A stretch of DNA of 64,000 nucleotides from Lunularia cruciata (taxonomy: Eukaryota > Streptophyta > Marchantiopsida > Lunulariales > Lunulariaceae), in assembly GCA_948567375.1 (NCBI GenBank), contig OX419756.1:61420552-61484551 (forward strand), written 5' to 3'. The notes below the pieces were generated by a model. It was not told where the DNA came from. It was given only the letters and a program-made list of their open reading frames with translations, and made no database searches. Below are positions 11,471 to 22,959 of the stretch, piece after piece (within the stretch, counting starts at the first letter, position 1; each line of letters starts with the position of its first letter). Both the position numbers and the translations under genes were made by a program.

Positions 11471-12059
11471 GAGCAAAGGAGGAAGTTCACAAAGAAGGCT
11501 TAGAAAATGCTTTTTGTAGGATATGAAGAGGGACTGAAAAGGATATCTTCTGTAAAGTCATAAGTCTGGACAGATCATCAGAAGTAGAGATGAACTCCTT
11601 GATGAATTGAGGACTTGGAGTGAGAATAGTGATGAGTTGCAGAAGCAAGCTGATCAGTTTGATCAGCCTGATCAATCTATCTTCCCAACCTGCAGAGTCA
11701 GTTCTTCAGATCAATCATCCAAAGAGCAATCTTTACCTGAAGCAGATGGTTCACCACAGGAGAGTCTGAAGGTGCACAAAAGAAGGCCTAAACAGACAGT
11801 GGTTTCTGATTCTGATACTACAGAAGAAGACTCTCAGAAGCAGATTGCAGACGCAGAATCTCTGAGTGAGATTCCAGAGATGTCAAGAGATGACATGAAA
11901 CTTCTGGGCATAGAGCCAAGAAGATCACAAAGGGATAGAAAACCTATTGACACACTAGGCTTTCTTCAGAAGAGATGTTAGATGAATCTTACATCTGTCA
12001 TGAAGATTGTGATCCAGACACTTTCCAGCAAGCTATGCTCTGACCAGATTCAAGTATGT

Positions 12060-13614
12060 GGGAGTTGGCTGTAGCAGAAGAGAAGACGTTCTTCAGACTA
12101 ATGGTGCATGGTACTAGTCGATTTACCACCAGCTAGGAATGCAATTGGCTGTAAATGGGTTTTCAGGGTCAAACATGGAGCTGAGAATGAGATCCTGAGG
12201 TACAAGGCAATACTTGTTGCAAAGCGCTTCAATCAGAAAGTATCAATAGATTATTCAGAAACTTTTGCACCTGTTGCCAGATATGGATCTATAAGCATGC
12301 TTCTAGCTCTTGATTAATGATTAAGAAGTGGAGCAGTTAGATGTGAAAACAGTCTCTCAATGGAGATTTGAGAGAGTCTATCTACATGGATGTTCCATAT
12401 GGATATATTGAAGGCAAAGGAAAAGTATGCTTGCTTAAGAATGTTTTACATGGTCTTAGGCAAGCTCCTAGAGCTTGGTATGAGAAACTAGACTCATACT
12501 TGAGAGAGCAGGATTTCAAATGAGTAGATTCTGATATGAGTGTGTATACTAGAGATGATGTATACATAGCTGTATATGTAGATGATTTATTACTGTTGGG
12601 GAACAGTGGATCTATCAATGGAGTGATAGATTTCTTGTGCTCGTTATTGAGATCACTATCCTTGGTCATGTGAAACTCGTTTGGGAATCAAAGTGAGGAG
12701 AGACAAAGAGGCAGGATGGATCCGAATCAGTCAACCACGATATGTGAGATCCATAATAGCTAAGTATCAGATGACAAAGGCAAATCCTGTCTCTACACCT
12801 CTTGATCTAGAGTGGAAGCACAGCAGAAACATAGATGGGGAGGTGAATCATTGTGACAAAATGTTGTATCAGAGTGCCTTTGGATCTCTAATGTTTATCA
12901 TGGTCTGTACAAGACCAGATATATGCTACACAGTGGAAGCACTAGCTAGGTATACTAGCAACCCTCCATAAGCATAAAGAAATAAAGGTATAAAGAGGAT
13001 ATTCAGGTATTTAAAGGGTACTCAAGATGCATTCGTGGAGTACAGAAAGCAAGGGAACATATTTGCTCCTATTCTTGAAGCATATACAGATGCTAGTTGG
13101 GGAGATGACACAGATAACAGCAGATCAACTAGTGTATACATAAACATGCTCAGTGGTGGAGCAATCAGCTGGTGTAGTAAACAGGAAACATCTGTTGCAC
13201 TGTCTACTACTGAGGCAGAATTTATGGTTGTCTCAAATGCTACTCAAGAAGTCATCTGGAACAGGAGACTTCTTAAGGAGCCATTTTGAGCAGAAAAGTA
13301 CTACTACATTGTACTGTGACAATACATGAAGTATAGCACTCAGCAAAAATCTTGTACATCACCCAAAGACTAAGCACATTCAGATTAAAAGAAGATTTGT
13401 AGAAGGAGAAAGAAAAGGAAATCACCCAAGGACTAAGCATATTGAGATTAGAAGAAGATTTGTAGAGGAGGAAGAAAACGAGAATGTTGTGAAATTACTT
13501 TCCTGTCCTACAGAGGAAATGCCTGTAGATGTGTTTACAAAAGCACTACCTAAAGATAAACACATAAAATGTGTAGTAGAAATGGGAATTGTGCTAAATT
13601 CTCATGAATGTTAG
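12060..13614 (+). pseudogene. copia pol: reverse transcriptase and RNase H, broken
   Basis: The RT begins near IGCKWVFRVKHGAENEILRYKA (12130) and SETFAPVAR (12257). Its active site YVDDLLLLG is at about 12570. RNase H shows AYTDASWGDD (about 13082), GGAISWCSKQ and STTEAEFMVVS; the terminal block is FTKALPKDKH near 13545 and the frame closes at about 13614. At least five stops or frameshifts interrupt it. At 13358-13483 a 63-bp stretch coding HHPKTKHI..RRFVE is duplicated in tandem, keeping the frame. Confidence 0.85.
13358..13483 (+). repeat. 63-bp in-frame tandem duplication in copia RNase H
   Basis: The copies begin ATCACCCAA(A/G)GACTAAGCA at 13358 and 13421 and continue through AGATTTGTAGA. 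Because 63 is a multiple of three, the reading frame is kept and both copies encode the motif HP(K/R)TKHI.I(K/R)RRFVE. Confidence 0.88.
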
Positions 13615-14016
13615 TTTTAGTTAATTTCTAGTTTAATGAATTCTCTAGTTTTTATGCTTTTGTTAGATTCTTCTAGAACTCGATCATTTGTTTTGGGTAA
13701 AACAAAGTAACCTCCTAGGGTTTCCTTCTGTGTATATATGAACGTTGTTTTGAACTTGTTTGAATTAATTCTTCTACAAGAGTTATTTCCTAGACCAACA
13801 CCTTGGATTTTGTGAAATCCAAGGGTTTTCCTTTTGTGTGTATATGAATGTTTTTTGAACTTGTTTGAATTAGTTCTTCGACAAGAGTTATTCAAACACC
13901 AACACCTTGGATTTTGTGAAATCCTGAGCTGCATAACATCATCTCAGGTTTGTTCTATATTTCAATGTTGGGTGTTATTAATGCTGCGGGAGTGAGCTTC
14001 TGTGTGCTGTCTTTGA
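13609..14016 (+). repeat. 3' LTR of the copia element with internal duplication
   Basis: Begins TGTTAGTTTTAG directly after the end of pol. Relative to the 5' LTR it holds an internal tandem duplication: about 13717-13821 and 13822-13923 are two copies of a 102-105-bp block ending CACCTTGGATTTTGTGAAATCC. Confidence 0.82.
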
Positions 14017-14165
14017 GAATGGTAAAGCAAAGAGGTCTAATATTACTGTATGTTAGTGATGTTTAATACATCAGAGGTTAGAATGACTGATAGACCTTCT
14101 ACTTCAAGGAGCGGAAACAGTGGTTCTCATCATAATATATATCGTGTAACCACAAGCAAGATGCG
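14017..14165 (+). mobile_element. Leader and gag start of a second copia copy after the 3' LTR
   Basis: The sequence after the second LTR aligns with the leader and gag N-terminus after the first LTR (9297-9425): a primer-binding-site-like TGGTAAAGC, GTATGTTAGTGATGT, then ATG at 14083 opening DRPSTSRSGNSGSHHN. Similarity stops near 14160. A second, 3'-truncated copy therefore shared this LTR in tandem, as unequal recombination between LTRs would produce. Confidence 0.75.
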
Positions 14166-15569
14166 TCCAATTAGCATCAGAAATAGGAAGTTGGGTAGGA
14201 ATCATGAACCAAAGAAACATCGAGCTAAGAGTAATACACAAAGCATTAGTTGAGGATGGGTGGAATGGAGCGAAATGGGAGAGGAGTGGGTACGAGGGGT
14301 ACTGGCGACTGCCCTCGTACCGAGCTTCTGTTCAAAAGCTCAAGAGTGCTAATTCACTCTTGAGGCAAACCACGCAATATGTAATTGGAAATCTGGCCCG
14401 CAGCAAGCTTGGATGATACTCAAGAGCATAGAAATGGCACAAAATACGCACAACATACTAGGAGATTTAGAAGCTTGCTAAGAGAGGAAGGTAACCGTCC
14501 AGCATATTGCATAATGAAATACAGAACCGTTGTAAACAACCTGGTTACATACCCACGTTTGACAAGACTGACTCCGACTCTGACATGGTAACCCAATAAA
14601 GCTCATCACAACTATCAAATACATAGTGGTAAAGCATGCGTAAATCTGCATACAGGGGTTAGCATGGGTTTGTGAAACATAGAAACAGTACATAGTGCGT
14701 AGGTTCAAAATGTAACCTTGAGAGAGGAGCATGACTTGCTATGACTTACCAACTGCACGAAAATGGTAGTGTACAGGAGAAGTAGTGTCTGAGTCTCATG
14801 AGACTGTACCCGCAGCAATGTGTATAAGGACTGCGATTAACCCCTGCATCCTCTATGTCACCATGAGTCTTTCAACACTGCAAAAAACGATAAGGAAGAA
14901 GCAAGACTTTTCATGGTAAGTCTACACGAAAAACACCCACGAATTCGTCAGTGCCCTGCGTGGGTGTTGAGATAGCTCATGCAATGCCAGTATCTCCCGT
15001 CCCGAGTTTGTGCTTTTCTGCTCATGAGTGCCGAAGCAAACTCAGTTCTTCCTCAAAGTGGTGCTCAGACAAACAATCCATAAAATGAGGGGTAGGGAAG
15101 CCAGTATTAGCTGCAACTTCCAGTTGACAATACAGTCAGAAAAACATTGAACCGTCCAGCATAGAAGGTGTGAAACTTGTGACAGCAGTAGGAGTCGCCA
15201 ACATCAACCACTATCTTCAGTTCAGTTTCTACTCGAGGAACGACAGCAAGCTTGAATTAAACTGATGTACCGAGAAATGGCACAAGTATGCAGAAATATA
15301 CTGGGAATCTAGTGGGCAACAAGCCTAAATGATACTGATCTACAGAGAAAGTGGCTCAAATATGCATTACATACTAGGGAGATTGAGAAGCTAGCTACAA
15401 CAGGAAGGTAACCGTCCACCACAGACGGTGTCAAATTTGTGACAGCAGTAGTTAATAGTTAATAGCCAACATGAACCCACAACCTTCAGCTCACTTTTTA
15501 CTTCAGAAACAGCGGCAAGCTTGACTGATACCGGTGTAAAGAGAAATGGCACAGAGGCCGAAAGACATA
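14166..15569. repeat. Non-coding repeat region with hairpins (copies 2 and 3) and ~265-bp tandem units
   Basis: No gene is recognised. Perfect stem-loops: GGTACGAGGG/CCCTCGTACC (14289-14321), CTCAAGAGTG/CACTCTTGAG (14339-14364) and AACACCCACG/CGTGGGTGTT (14932-14968). After each hairpin set come shared blocks: AAGCTTG..GATACT, AGAAATGGCACA, CATACTAGGAGAT, AGGAAGGTAACCGTCCA, GTGACAGCAGTA and CAACC(A)C.A.CTTCAG. The last blocks recur with a spacing of about 265 bp between 15150 and 15520, so part of the region is a degenerate tandem array. Confidence 0.6.
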
Positions 15570-15760
15570 CTAGTAATCTAGCCGGCACCAGGCCTATACA
15601 CAAAACCAACTAGAACTCATCCAACAGCAAAACATACTAGGATATCCAGCCAACAGCAAGCCTGTACGCAAAACAGACTAGCAAATCTAGCCAACAGCGA
15701 ACTTGAACGCAAAATGTACTAGGAACTCTAACCAGCAGCAAGAGGGAATGACACAGATGT
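15570..15760. repeat. ~41-bp degenerate tandem repeat
   Basis: About five successive units start with ACTAG and continue .AATCTAGCCAACAGCAAGC-like and ACGCAAAA. The second unit is short (about 27 bases). It is the tail of the 265-bp array and probably arose from its CATACTAGGAGATCTAG block. Confidence 0.7.
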
Positions 15761-16638
15761 ACAAGTATTGCAAGCATGTATGCATCACTAGTACTATGAC
15801 CAGTCGAAGAGAAAAGAGGGGAAAACTCATTGGGGCTCACATAGAGACGAACCTGCATAAAGGAGGATCCACTGTCACTCAATCATAGAGATAATCGAGG
15901 TTAAATTAGGATTGTTGAAGGTTGAGAGAAATCTTCTGTTGTGTTGTGCTTGTTACTGTTCTGCAGATAGGGACACGTATCAGGAATACCATACGCGGAG
16001 TTGACAAACGAAGAAAGCAATTGGGAAATTAACCAGGATCCCACTACGCCGAGGTGACATATCAAGAAACTAACCAGAAGAGGTTTAAATACACTGCACT
16101 AATGTTGTAGGCAACTTTACAATGAGTTGGGTGACCACACGGCAATAAAGAACGGTTGCTGAATGCCACAAATTTACAGGAAAAATCTAGACGGATACGA
16201 ATCAGGATCATCGTACAAGAAGCGGACTAACGGGAAAGTAATTCGAAGAGCAGCCAGCATCATCATACACGAAGGTGCCATGAGAATAAGCACTTCGGAA
16301 ATTAACCACGATCGCGATACACGGAGGTTACCATACGACAAAGCAGTTCAGAAACTAACCAGAAGGACACAACACACTAATTAGCCAGCATCTTTATGAT
16401 GAGCGGGGTGAGCACCAGAATGCTTGCAGGGCGTAACACCACCACCCCTCTCCTATACCCCCTCGTCCCTTATACGAGACCTTTCTTATGATTATCCGAG
16501 GAAGAGGCCTCTTCTTCTCCATCTAAAGCGCCTTTCGAAGTGTTGTGGGTGGTGTCTTCTCCTAAATCAAATATAACACGGCACATGCTCTCTGTTGTGC
16601 ATTCCTAAGAAAAACGTGAACAGTTATCAGCACGGTAA
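15761..16638. other. Intergenic with a diverged ~290-bp duplication
   Basis: Between about 15970 and 16440 two diverged copies share GGAAATTAACCA.GAT, AC.CGGAGGT, GAAACTAACCAGAAG, ACTAAT and ATGAG..GGGTGA.CAC. A palindrome GAAGAGGCCTCTTC is at 16501-16514. No coding frame is convincing. Confidence 0.5.
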
Positions 16639-17730
16639 TTGATGAAACGTAATTTCCTACGTGCAACCGATTTGTATCCCGAAAAGAAATGCACATTCTG
16701 GACAATTCTCAACATGCATCCAACGGCCGTCATTGTAACCAGCTCTTCTAATGGTTCATCTACAAACAGGGGCATTCCCTGCAGTGAAATCGAATCTGAA
16801 ATAATATCCCGAAAAGAAATGCACTTCTAGACAAATTTTCTCCATGCATCGAACGTCACAACGTCGCCGTGAAACCAACACTTCTAGTGGTTCATCGAGA
16901 AACGCCTATGAGAGTTCGTTGACAGAAAAGTTAGAACGGTTGGTAAGTTCCGAATGTCTAGGTATGTCGCCAGCCATCTTCTTTGTTCCGAGGAAAGACT
17001 TGAGCTACAAGCAGACAGTTTTTCCAGTGCCAGTGCTACAAACAGAATCCTTCTCGCAGTGTGACATTCAAAGCATGAAATCTGAACTACTCACTCCAAA
17101 ATATTAGAGAGGAACAATCTCAACAAACTGTACAAAAGAAGAGCGAACGATCTGGGTGCTGGATGCCACGAATGTACAGGGGAAACCTAGAAGTTCACTC
17201 AAATTAAAAGTTAACCATCTAACACAGAAGGTATGGAAGTTGTGAAACCAAAGTAATCGGAAACAACAGTCAACCATTATCTTCACCTCACTATCTCCTC
17301 GCGAAACACAGCGGCTGTTAGTGACACTCGAACAAATGAGAATGGCTGAACTCCACTCTTCCAGGTGCAGAAAGTCCTTCATTCCGTCGTTTCAATCCCT
17401 TAATGCATCGCGCTTTCACCACTTGAAATTGGAAAGAGGTTTTGGGAGGATCGAGGAATCCGGACCTGCGACAGGTATGAATTAACGTTGACATATCTTG
17501 ACAAGCCACCAAGCACATACCGAGAAGATACAGCAAGAAACATCTATAGAAACAAAACGAAAACTATGAAAGGAAATTCGAGGCGGATAAGGTCCAAAGT
17601 TCTCAATGTCTATGTTATCTTCTCGGTTTTGAGCTATGAAGCATGTCAGAATAAATCAAAGGGAGTTTGATCTGTGGTGACATGCCACATCACTCAAACT
17701 AAGAAGATATCACGATAAAACATGGACGTT
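16639..17730 (+). repeat. ~1.1-kb dispersed repeat, copy A
   Basis: Diverged direct copy of 24675-25720. Shared blocks in order: CATGCATC.A, GGTAA.TTCC, GTATgTCGCC, TTAGTTCCGA-like, a region ending TGGATGCC, AGCACA..GGTATG, CAACCATTATCT.C.CTCACTATC, CGAAACACA, CAAATGAGAAT, TCATTC..GTTTCA-like, GGAGGAT.GA, and finally TGCCACATCACTCAAAC (17680-17700). The block around CACTATC also links it to the 14-16-kb array. No usable reading frame is present. Confidence 0.65.
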
Positions 17731-19825
17731 AGAAATGCATAATGTGAAGAATGTCAAGATGAGGGAACGCACGATGAGATAATCGAAGAGAGTACATTAG
17801 AAAGAGAATAACGTCCTTTCTCCACACACATAAAATGGAGCTAAGCCTCAATAGTAATGGTACGAGAAATCTACCTTACTACACCAATAGTATCTCTATC
17901 GTATTGGAATGAAACTCTTTGCAGACTCTTCTTTGCACCTATGAGAAATCTACCCTATTGCTATTTGTACCAATACTATTGGTGCGAAGAGAAATCTCCC
18001 CTATTGCACCTAAGATTCTTCTCTATGACAACAATACCGGTATGAAATCTGCACTACTACAACTAAGACTCTTCTTGGTTATCACTTTGAGGGATTCTAT
18101 AGTCAAGGTGGGTGTCATGGCGTTCAGAAAGGATGGGGTTCTTTCCTCGATCAGTCTAGACTTTATAGTCATATTTGAGGTCTCCCATCGGTGAGAGGTA
18201 GGGTTTTCTTTTCTCTTTCAGTTTGCATCCTTCTAACCAAGGGGGATTTTGGTAAAGTACCACGAATTTGGCTCATTCTAGTCAATTGGAGTTCTTGTGT
18301 TGGTGGCGTACATCAAATAAAAGGTCTTGTCATAAGGATCTTATCAAACCGTACAGGATAAAATCTAATACAACCGTACAAAAAATAAAAATAAAAATTT
18401 ATAAAAATATAATATCAAAGCCATATAAATCAAATTCTCTATATTATCATTGGAACGCTGAAAAACCTTATTTGATAGATTACTCTACTCTAGAATGTGC
18501 CTGCTCTTCCAACTCTCCAAAGGTGTGGTTGTCAGATTGATTGTACTTCTTTTCTCATCAATTTGAATTTCATCCTAGTCAGGTTGGACAATCTCGGCGG
18601 TCATACATATTGGATGGCTTTCGTGTCCCGATCAATCTCTGGATTTCTTGTAGTCAATTTGAGATTTAGTTTCATTTTATCTTTTATGTTTTACCTTTAT
18701 ACCGTTTGATAAGGCGACGGCGTGTGATAACAAGAACAGGGAAGATGATGAAAGATGGGAAGCCCGTCAACCTGTACAAAGAAAAGATATACGGAGTCAA
18801 ATGGAGATAAACCAACCAATTTTATTGATAAGAAAATATATTTTGAAAAAATATTTCTTGTTATCATGCGCGGTCATCAAGCTCGTACAAAGAAAAGATA
18901 TAAAGAGTAAAATGGAAATAAACCCCAATAGTAATAACATTGATGAGAGGAATTTACCTTAAAATTTCGTCGTTGTTATCTCACGCGGTCACCTTTTTAC
19001 TCTAGTTTGAATCTGTTACTCCGTGAGGTTGTGTCTGGTTTCCTTTCTCGATCAGATTAACTTCTTTGCTGAGGCCTTTCCTCAACCTGTCTAACCTCCT
19101 ATCAGTCAAGTTGAGGTCTCTCGCAACGGTCATTCGTTTTCTCCATCAAGAAAGGACAGCATCCACTAGTAATTTTCTTGATCGAGTCTGGGGATCTTTT
19201 TCAAATCGAGTTTAAATTCTTTGGTATTCGTTATGTATTTTATTTTTTTTTATTGAATGTAGATTCCTCACCAATAACTGTTTTTTTCTCGATCAAGAAA
19301 GGACACCATGCATTATAAATTTTCTTGATCGCTAAGTCCAGTTTAAACTCCTTGTTGATCACTATGGATTTCTTTTCCACCGGATCTAGATTACTTACCA
19401 ACAACCTTACGGTCTTCATAGTCCGGTCTCCTTTCTCGATCAAATAGACGTTTTTTATATTGAGATTTCTCTTGTTGTTTCTAAATCATTTACTGATTAA
19501 GTTTGAGTGTTTTTTCTTCACTTGGGTTATTAAGCAATCACTTGCGGTTGTCTTCTTTAATCAAATTTGATTAACTATTATATTATAATATCTTTCTCAA
19601 TCATATTTACTCAGCTTCTTCAATCTCATTTTGGTAATTTTGAGATCATCTTAGTATAACTCATGGTCATAGAAAGTACATGTCCTTATACGATCTGATA
19701 TTTTGTTATTTAAAAAAAAAGCTACCTGTAAATTTTATTATCTAAATAATTGAAATTATATGTACAAGATACATAAGTAATTTCTTAGATAGAAGAATTT
19801 ATGTTGCATGGAGCTATAGACAGAA
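17731..19825. other. AT-rich intergenic with degenerate AGTCA/GGTCA repeats
   Basis: From 18080 to 19450 short phrases recur: TAGTCAA.TTGAG, (A/G)TCTC, GGTCAT and TTCTCGATCA(A/G). The phrase GTACAAAGAAAAGATATA..GAGT.AAATGGA occurs at about 18774 and 18892. AAAATGGAG.TAA.CC.CAATAGTA occurs near 17831, 18908 and 30172. No gene is recognised. Confidence 0.5.
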
Positions 19826-20806
19826 AATTTTTATAAACTTGTCTTTTTAAGTTGTATCTCCTAATTTTTGGAACGCTCCAAATTCTAATTGAGCATCTAA
19901 ATCAGGATCTTTCTTGCAAAAACATCTCTATATAATGTTCTAGCACCATGCCAAGCATGACCAAAGAAAAAAAAAAAAAAAAAAAAAAGCAAATGTAGCA
20001 TGACCAAAAGTAAGTCTTGGACCTCTTGGACTACTTCGAGAAACACCATCAGATTTAAAAGTAGCACTATCAAATTCGAAATTTTCACCTAATTGAGCGC
20101 GTCTAGCAAATTTTTTTTTACCGTTGCAGGATCACTAAAGCTAACCCATCACGCTCACCACCATCAAATGCAACAGTTACACCTACTTGTTCAACACTAT
20201 ATTTGGAGTCTGCTCTTCTAAATGGTACATCAGTTCGAACAATTTCTTGTTCACCTACGTGTAACAATAGAAAAGTTTCAAGAAAAGTAGGCATACGACA
20301 AACAAAATGTTCATTACCTTCTTTGTCTTTAAAAACAGCATGACCCAAACCAACCAACGGCTATTCCATCTCCAATATCCATTGCACCAGCCCTAAACAA
20401 TCCTCCTTTAGCAGGATTATTTCCGCTATAATCATAAAAAGCTAATTTTTCATGAATTTTAGATCAAGCTTATGACAAACTAAGATTTTCAGATTTACTA
20501 GAACGAATTTTCGACGATCTATTTCTTCTTGTACAAAACTTTGATCTCATTGATAACGAGTAGGTCCGAACAATTCAATTGGAGTTGCTGCAGATCGATA
20601 CCACATAGTTCCAACAACGACAAAAGCAGCACTAAATACCACTACAATACTACTAGATAAAACTGTTTCAACATTTCCCATACTACCCTTTATATAATCT
20701 TTCTTTGAGGAGGACGTACACTAAGATGAAACAAACCAACTTATATTCCCAAAATCCCTGCAGCAATATGATGATAGGCAATTCCTCCCGGAACAAAAAG
20801 AAATTT
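19826..20806 (-). pseudogene. psbB: Nuclear plastid DNA: 3' part of psbB (CP47), degraded
   Basis: Read on the minus strand from 20806, several frames together cover photosystem II CP47 from about residue 194 to its C-terminus: [111 protein letters not shown] and EFGAFQKLGD. It cannot encode CP47 because it has stops (for example Trp to stop after RYQ), several indels and a run of about 22 A (T in sense) at 19967-19988. No psbT or other plastid neighbour follows. This is a NUPT: plastid DNA copied into the nucleus and left to decay. Confidence 0.93.
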
Positions 20807-22959
20807 GTTATCAATTAAATATCCATATTTATGAACATTTCATATTATTGATATGTGTGATTGAGTTTGTGAAATATGCAAAAAAAGAAATTATCTCCGA
20901 GAATGCATAAAGTAAAATAAATGTTTTCTCACCAGGAAAAAAAAGTGATTTTTTCATCTCAAAGTATGTATCTAAAAATTTTGTTTTTAATTCACTTATT
21001 TAAAGGCATGAAAATTTCTTTAGATAAACTACAAATTGAACTTGAACGGAATTTGATTGTGGAATAGTTTTTGAATCCATTTCCAAACTTTTCTTTTTTT
21101 TTCTTTTTGTAATATCCAACAATTCAAACTACTAAATTACTGACCATATGAAAAGATACATGATTTTAGTTGATTGAACTAGGGCATGTGGATAATTATG
21201 GTAAATATTAGTTTTTTGGTATTAAGATTGCAAAAATAATTTCAATACCAACTAAAATAATATTGAAAATTAATATGTTAGAAAATAGATAATGAAATAG
21301 GAGTAAATGATAGCAGTAAGAGCATAATTCAGTTAACTAAGTACATTTGAATGTTTTTCTAATATATTAGCATAATGTATCTTCTAAATTTTTTAATCAA
21401 AATAATCTAATCTATTCAGATATTTTAATATTGAGAGAAAGTATAAGCATAATTCAGTCAACTAAGTACATTTGAATGTTTTTCTAATATATTAGCATAA
21501 TGTATCTTCTAATTTTTTTAATCAAAATAATCTAATCTATTCAGATATTTTATTATTGAGAGAAAGTATAGGTAGATGTAGAAGTGTAAATTGAGGGACT
21601 TTCTTTAGTATATGAGTAATAATTTGAGTTTATTAATGCCTTTTATTCTCCAATAGTGTTGTCCAAGAATGTTTCATGATTGCCTCAAATTCTGTACTTC
21701 CCAAGGATAATCGAATGAAATATTCATTAAAGTTCCTATTGAAGCACTTGGAATACTTATATGAGAACGGTCATTACATTCAAATTGAGAAATAGATTCA
21801 TGCATGCGATGGTAATATTCTAGCTTGCAAAGGTATTTGAGATATATTTCTTAAGCCTTGGGAGTGTTTATGCTCCATCTTTCTCTTGTTTTGGTAAGCA
21901 AATTTTCTTTAATCATATTCTATATTTCCTTCTAGGCAATTTCAGAGCTTAATCTCGTATGGGGATATTTTTTAATCTTTCTAGACCATAAAGAATATTC
22001 CAATAGGATTACTTTTCTTCACTATACCTATATGTTCCAGGTCCATGATTATCTTGAGATGATTTGATGAATAAGTCATTGTAGCTTGTACACCTTCACC
22101 CGTGATGCAAGTGGTGTTTTGTCCTAAATCAAGAATAACTCTGTTTATGTTTCCTGTAACCTACTCCTAAGCAAGTGGAATGATTGGTGAAGTATAAAGG
22201 TGGATGACATTTTGTAAAAATGTAGATGACCACAAGAACAAGTGATCCCCATTATGTCATAGAACATCCTATGTCTCTTGTCCCCAAGATCATCTATGTT
22301 TATACAAGCAACGCTCTTGATGCAATAAATTCTGCCGCATAACATTAATTCTTCTGCATGCAAGTAAATAGATGATGTTTATAAATATAGATGATCATAT
22401 GAAATTTCTATATCTTTTCCATTGCCTTTGCCATCTCTCATAATCCACCTTTGCCCTACCCTTATTTCTCTACTTACTTTTTAAAAAATGCACCAAATGG
22501 ATTCCATCATTGCCGGTTGGACCTATGAAGCTTCTCTTCCCAATAACTATTTTGGCAGTCCATAATAGATTAGTATGTTGATCCACCCTTCTTTCATACA
22601 ATTTCTTTCCAGTCTCGATAGCTCTTTCTATGCAAGCAAAGCTTGCAGTGCATGCATATGCACACCAAGAAGGATTTCCGCTCATAACTAATTCAAGCAA
22701 GAAGTAAGGAACTCCATTGATAGTCAAACAAATTTAAATGCATTGTGCACAAGGTGGAGACCACAAAATTTGCCTTTGGTAGTTGGTTTGAAAGAAAAAG
22801 GCACAAAGAAGGTATGATACAAATACAAGATTGTCCTCAAGTCTTTGGGTAGTGGATGCTGGAATATGGAAGTAATGGATGGTTAGTCAACCCATACCAA
22901 TTATCCTCGGTGCATTGAATATTCTGTTCAACTATTCCTTCCGCAAGGTGGACAACACA
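20807..22959. other. AT-rich intergenic
   Basis: No gene recognised. It contains the near-perfect 125-bp tandem duplication at 21321-21570 and otherwise low-complexity AT-rich sequence. Short open frames on the minus strand at 22145-22363 and 22470-22727 match nothing I know. The end of this stretch may hold the lost 5' part of the MULE that follows. Confidence 0.5.
21321..21570. repeat. 125-bp tandem duplication, nearly identical copies
   Basis: Copies at 21321-21445 and 21446-21570 begin AGCATAATTCAGT and end GAGAGAAAGTATA. They differ at only about three positions, making this one of the youngest changes in the window. Confidence 0.95.

Larger units (their letters stand above)
8961..14016 (+). 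mobile_element. Ty1/copia LTR retrotransposon, decayed
   Basis: Domain order gag, protease, integrase, reverse transcriptase, RNase H identifies Ty1/copia. LTRs of about 335 bp (8961-9296) and about 408 bp (13609-14016) begin TGTCAG/TGTTAG and flank the coding region. Directly after each is a degraded tRNA-Met-type primer-binding site (TTGTA..GAGC near 9297; TGGTA..AGC near 14017). The element is not autonomous: gag and pol carry many stops, and the integrase and RT frames are disconnected. The exact LTR 3' ends are uncertain because no clean ...CA terminus is visible. Confidence 0.9.

Noticed and set aside
19826-20806. A piece of a real plastid genome
   Set aside because: Stops, indels and a long T-run break psbB, and the flanks are nuclear-type repeats with no plastid neighbours.
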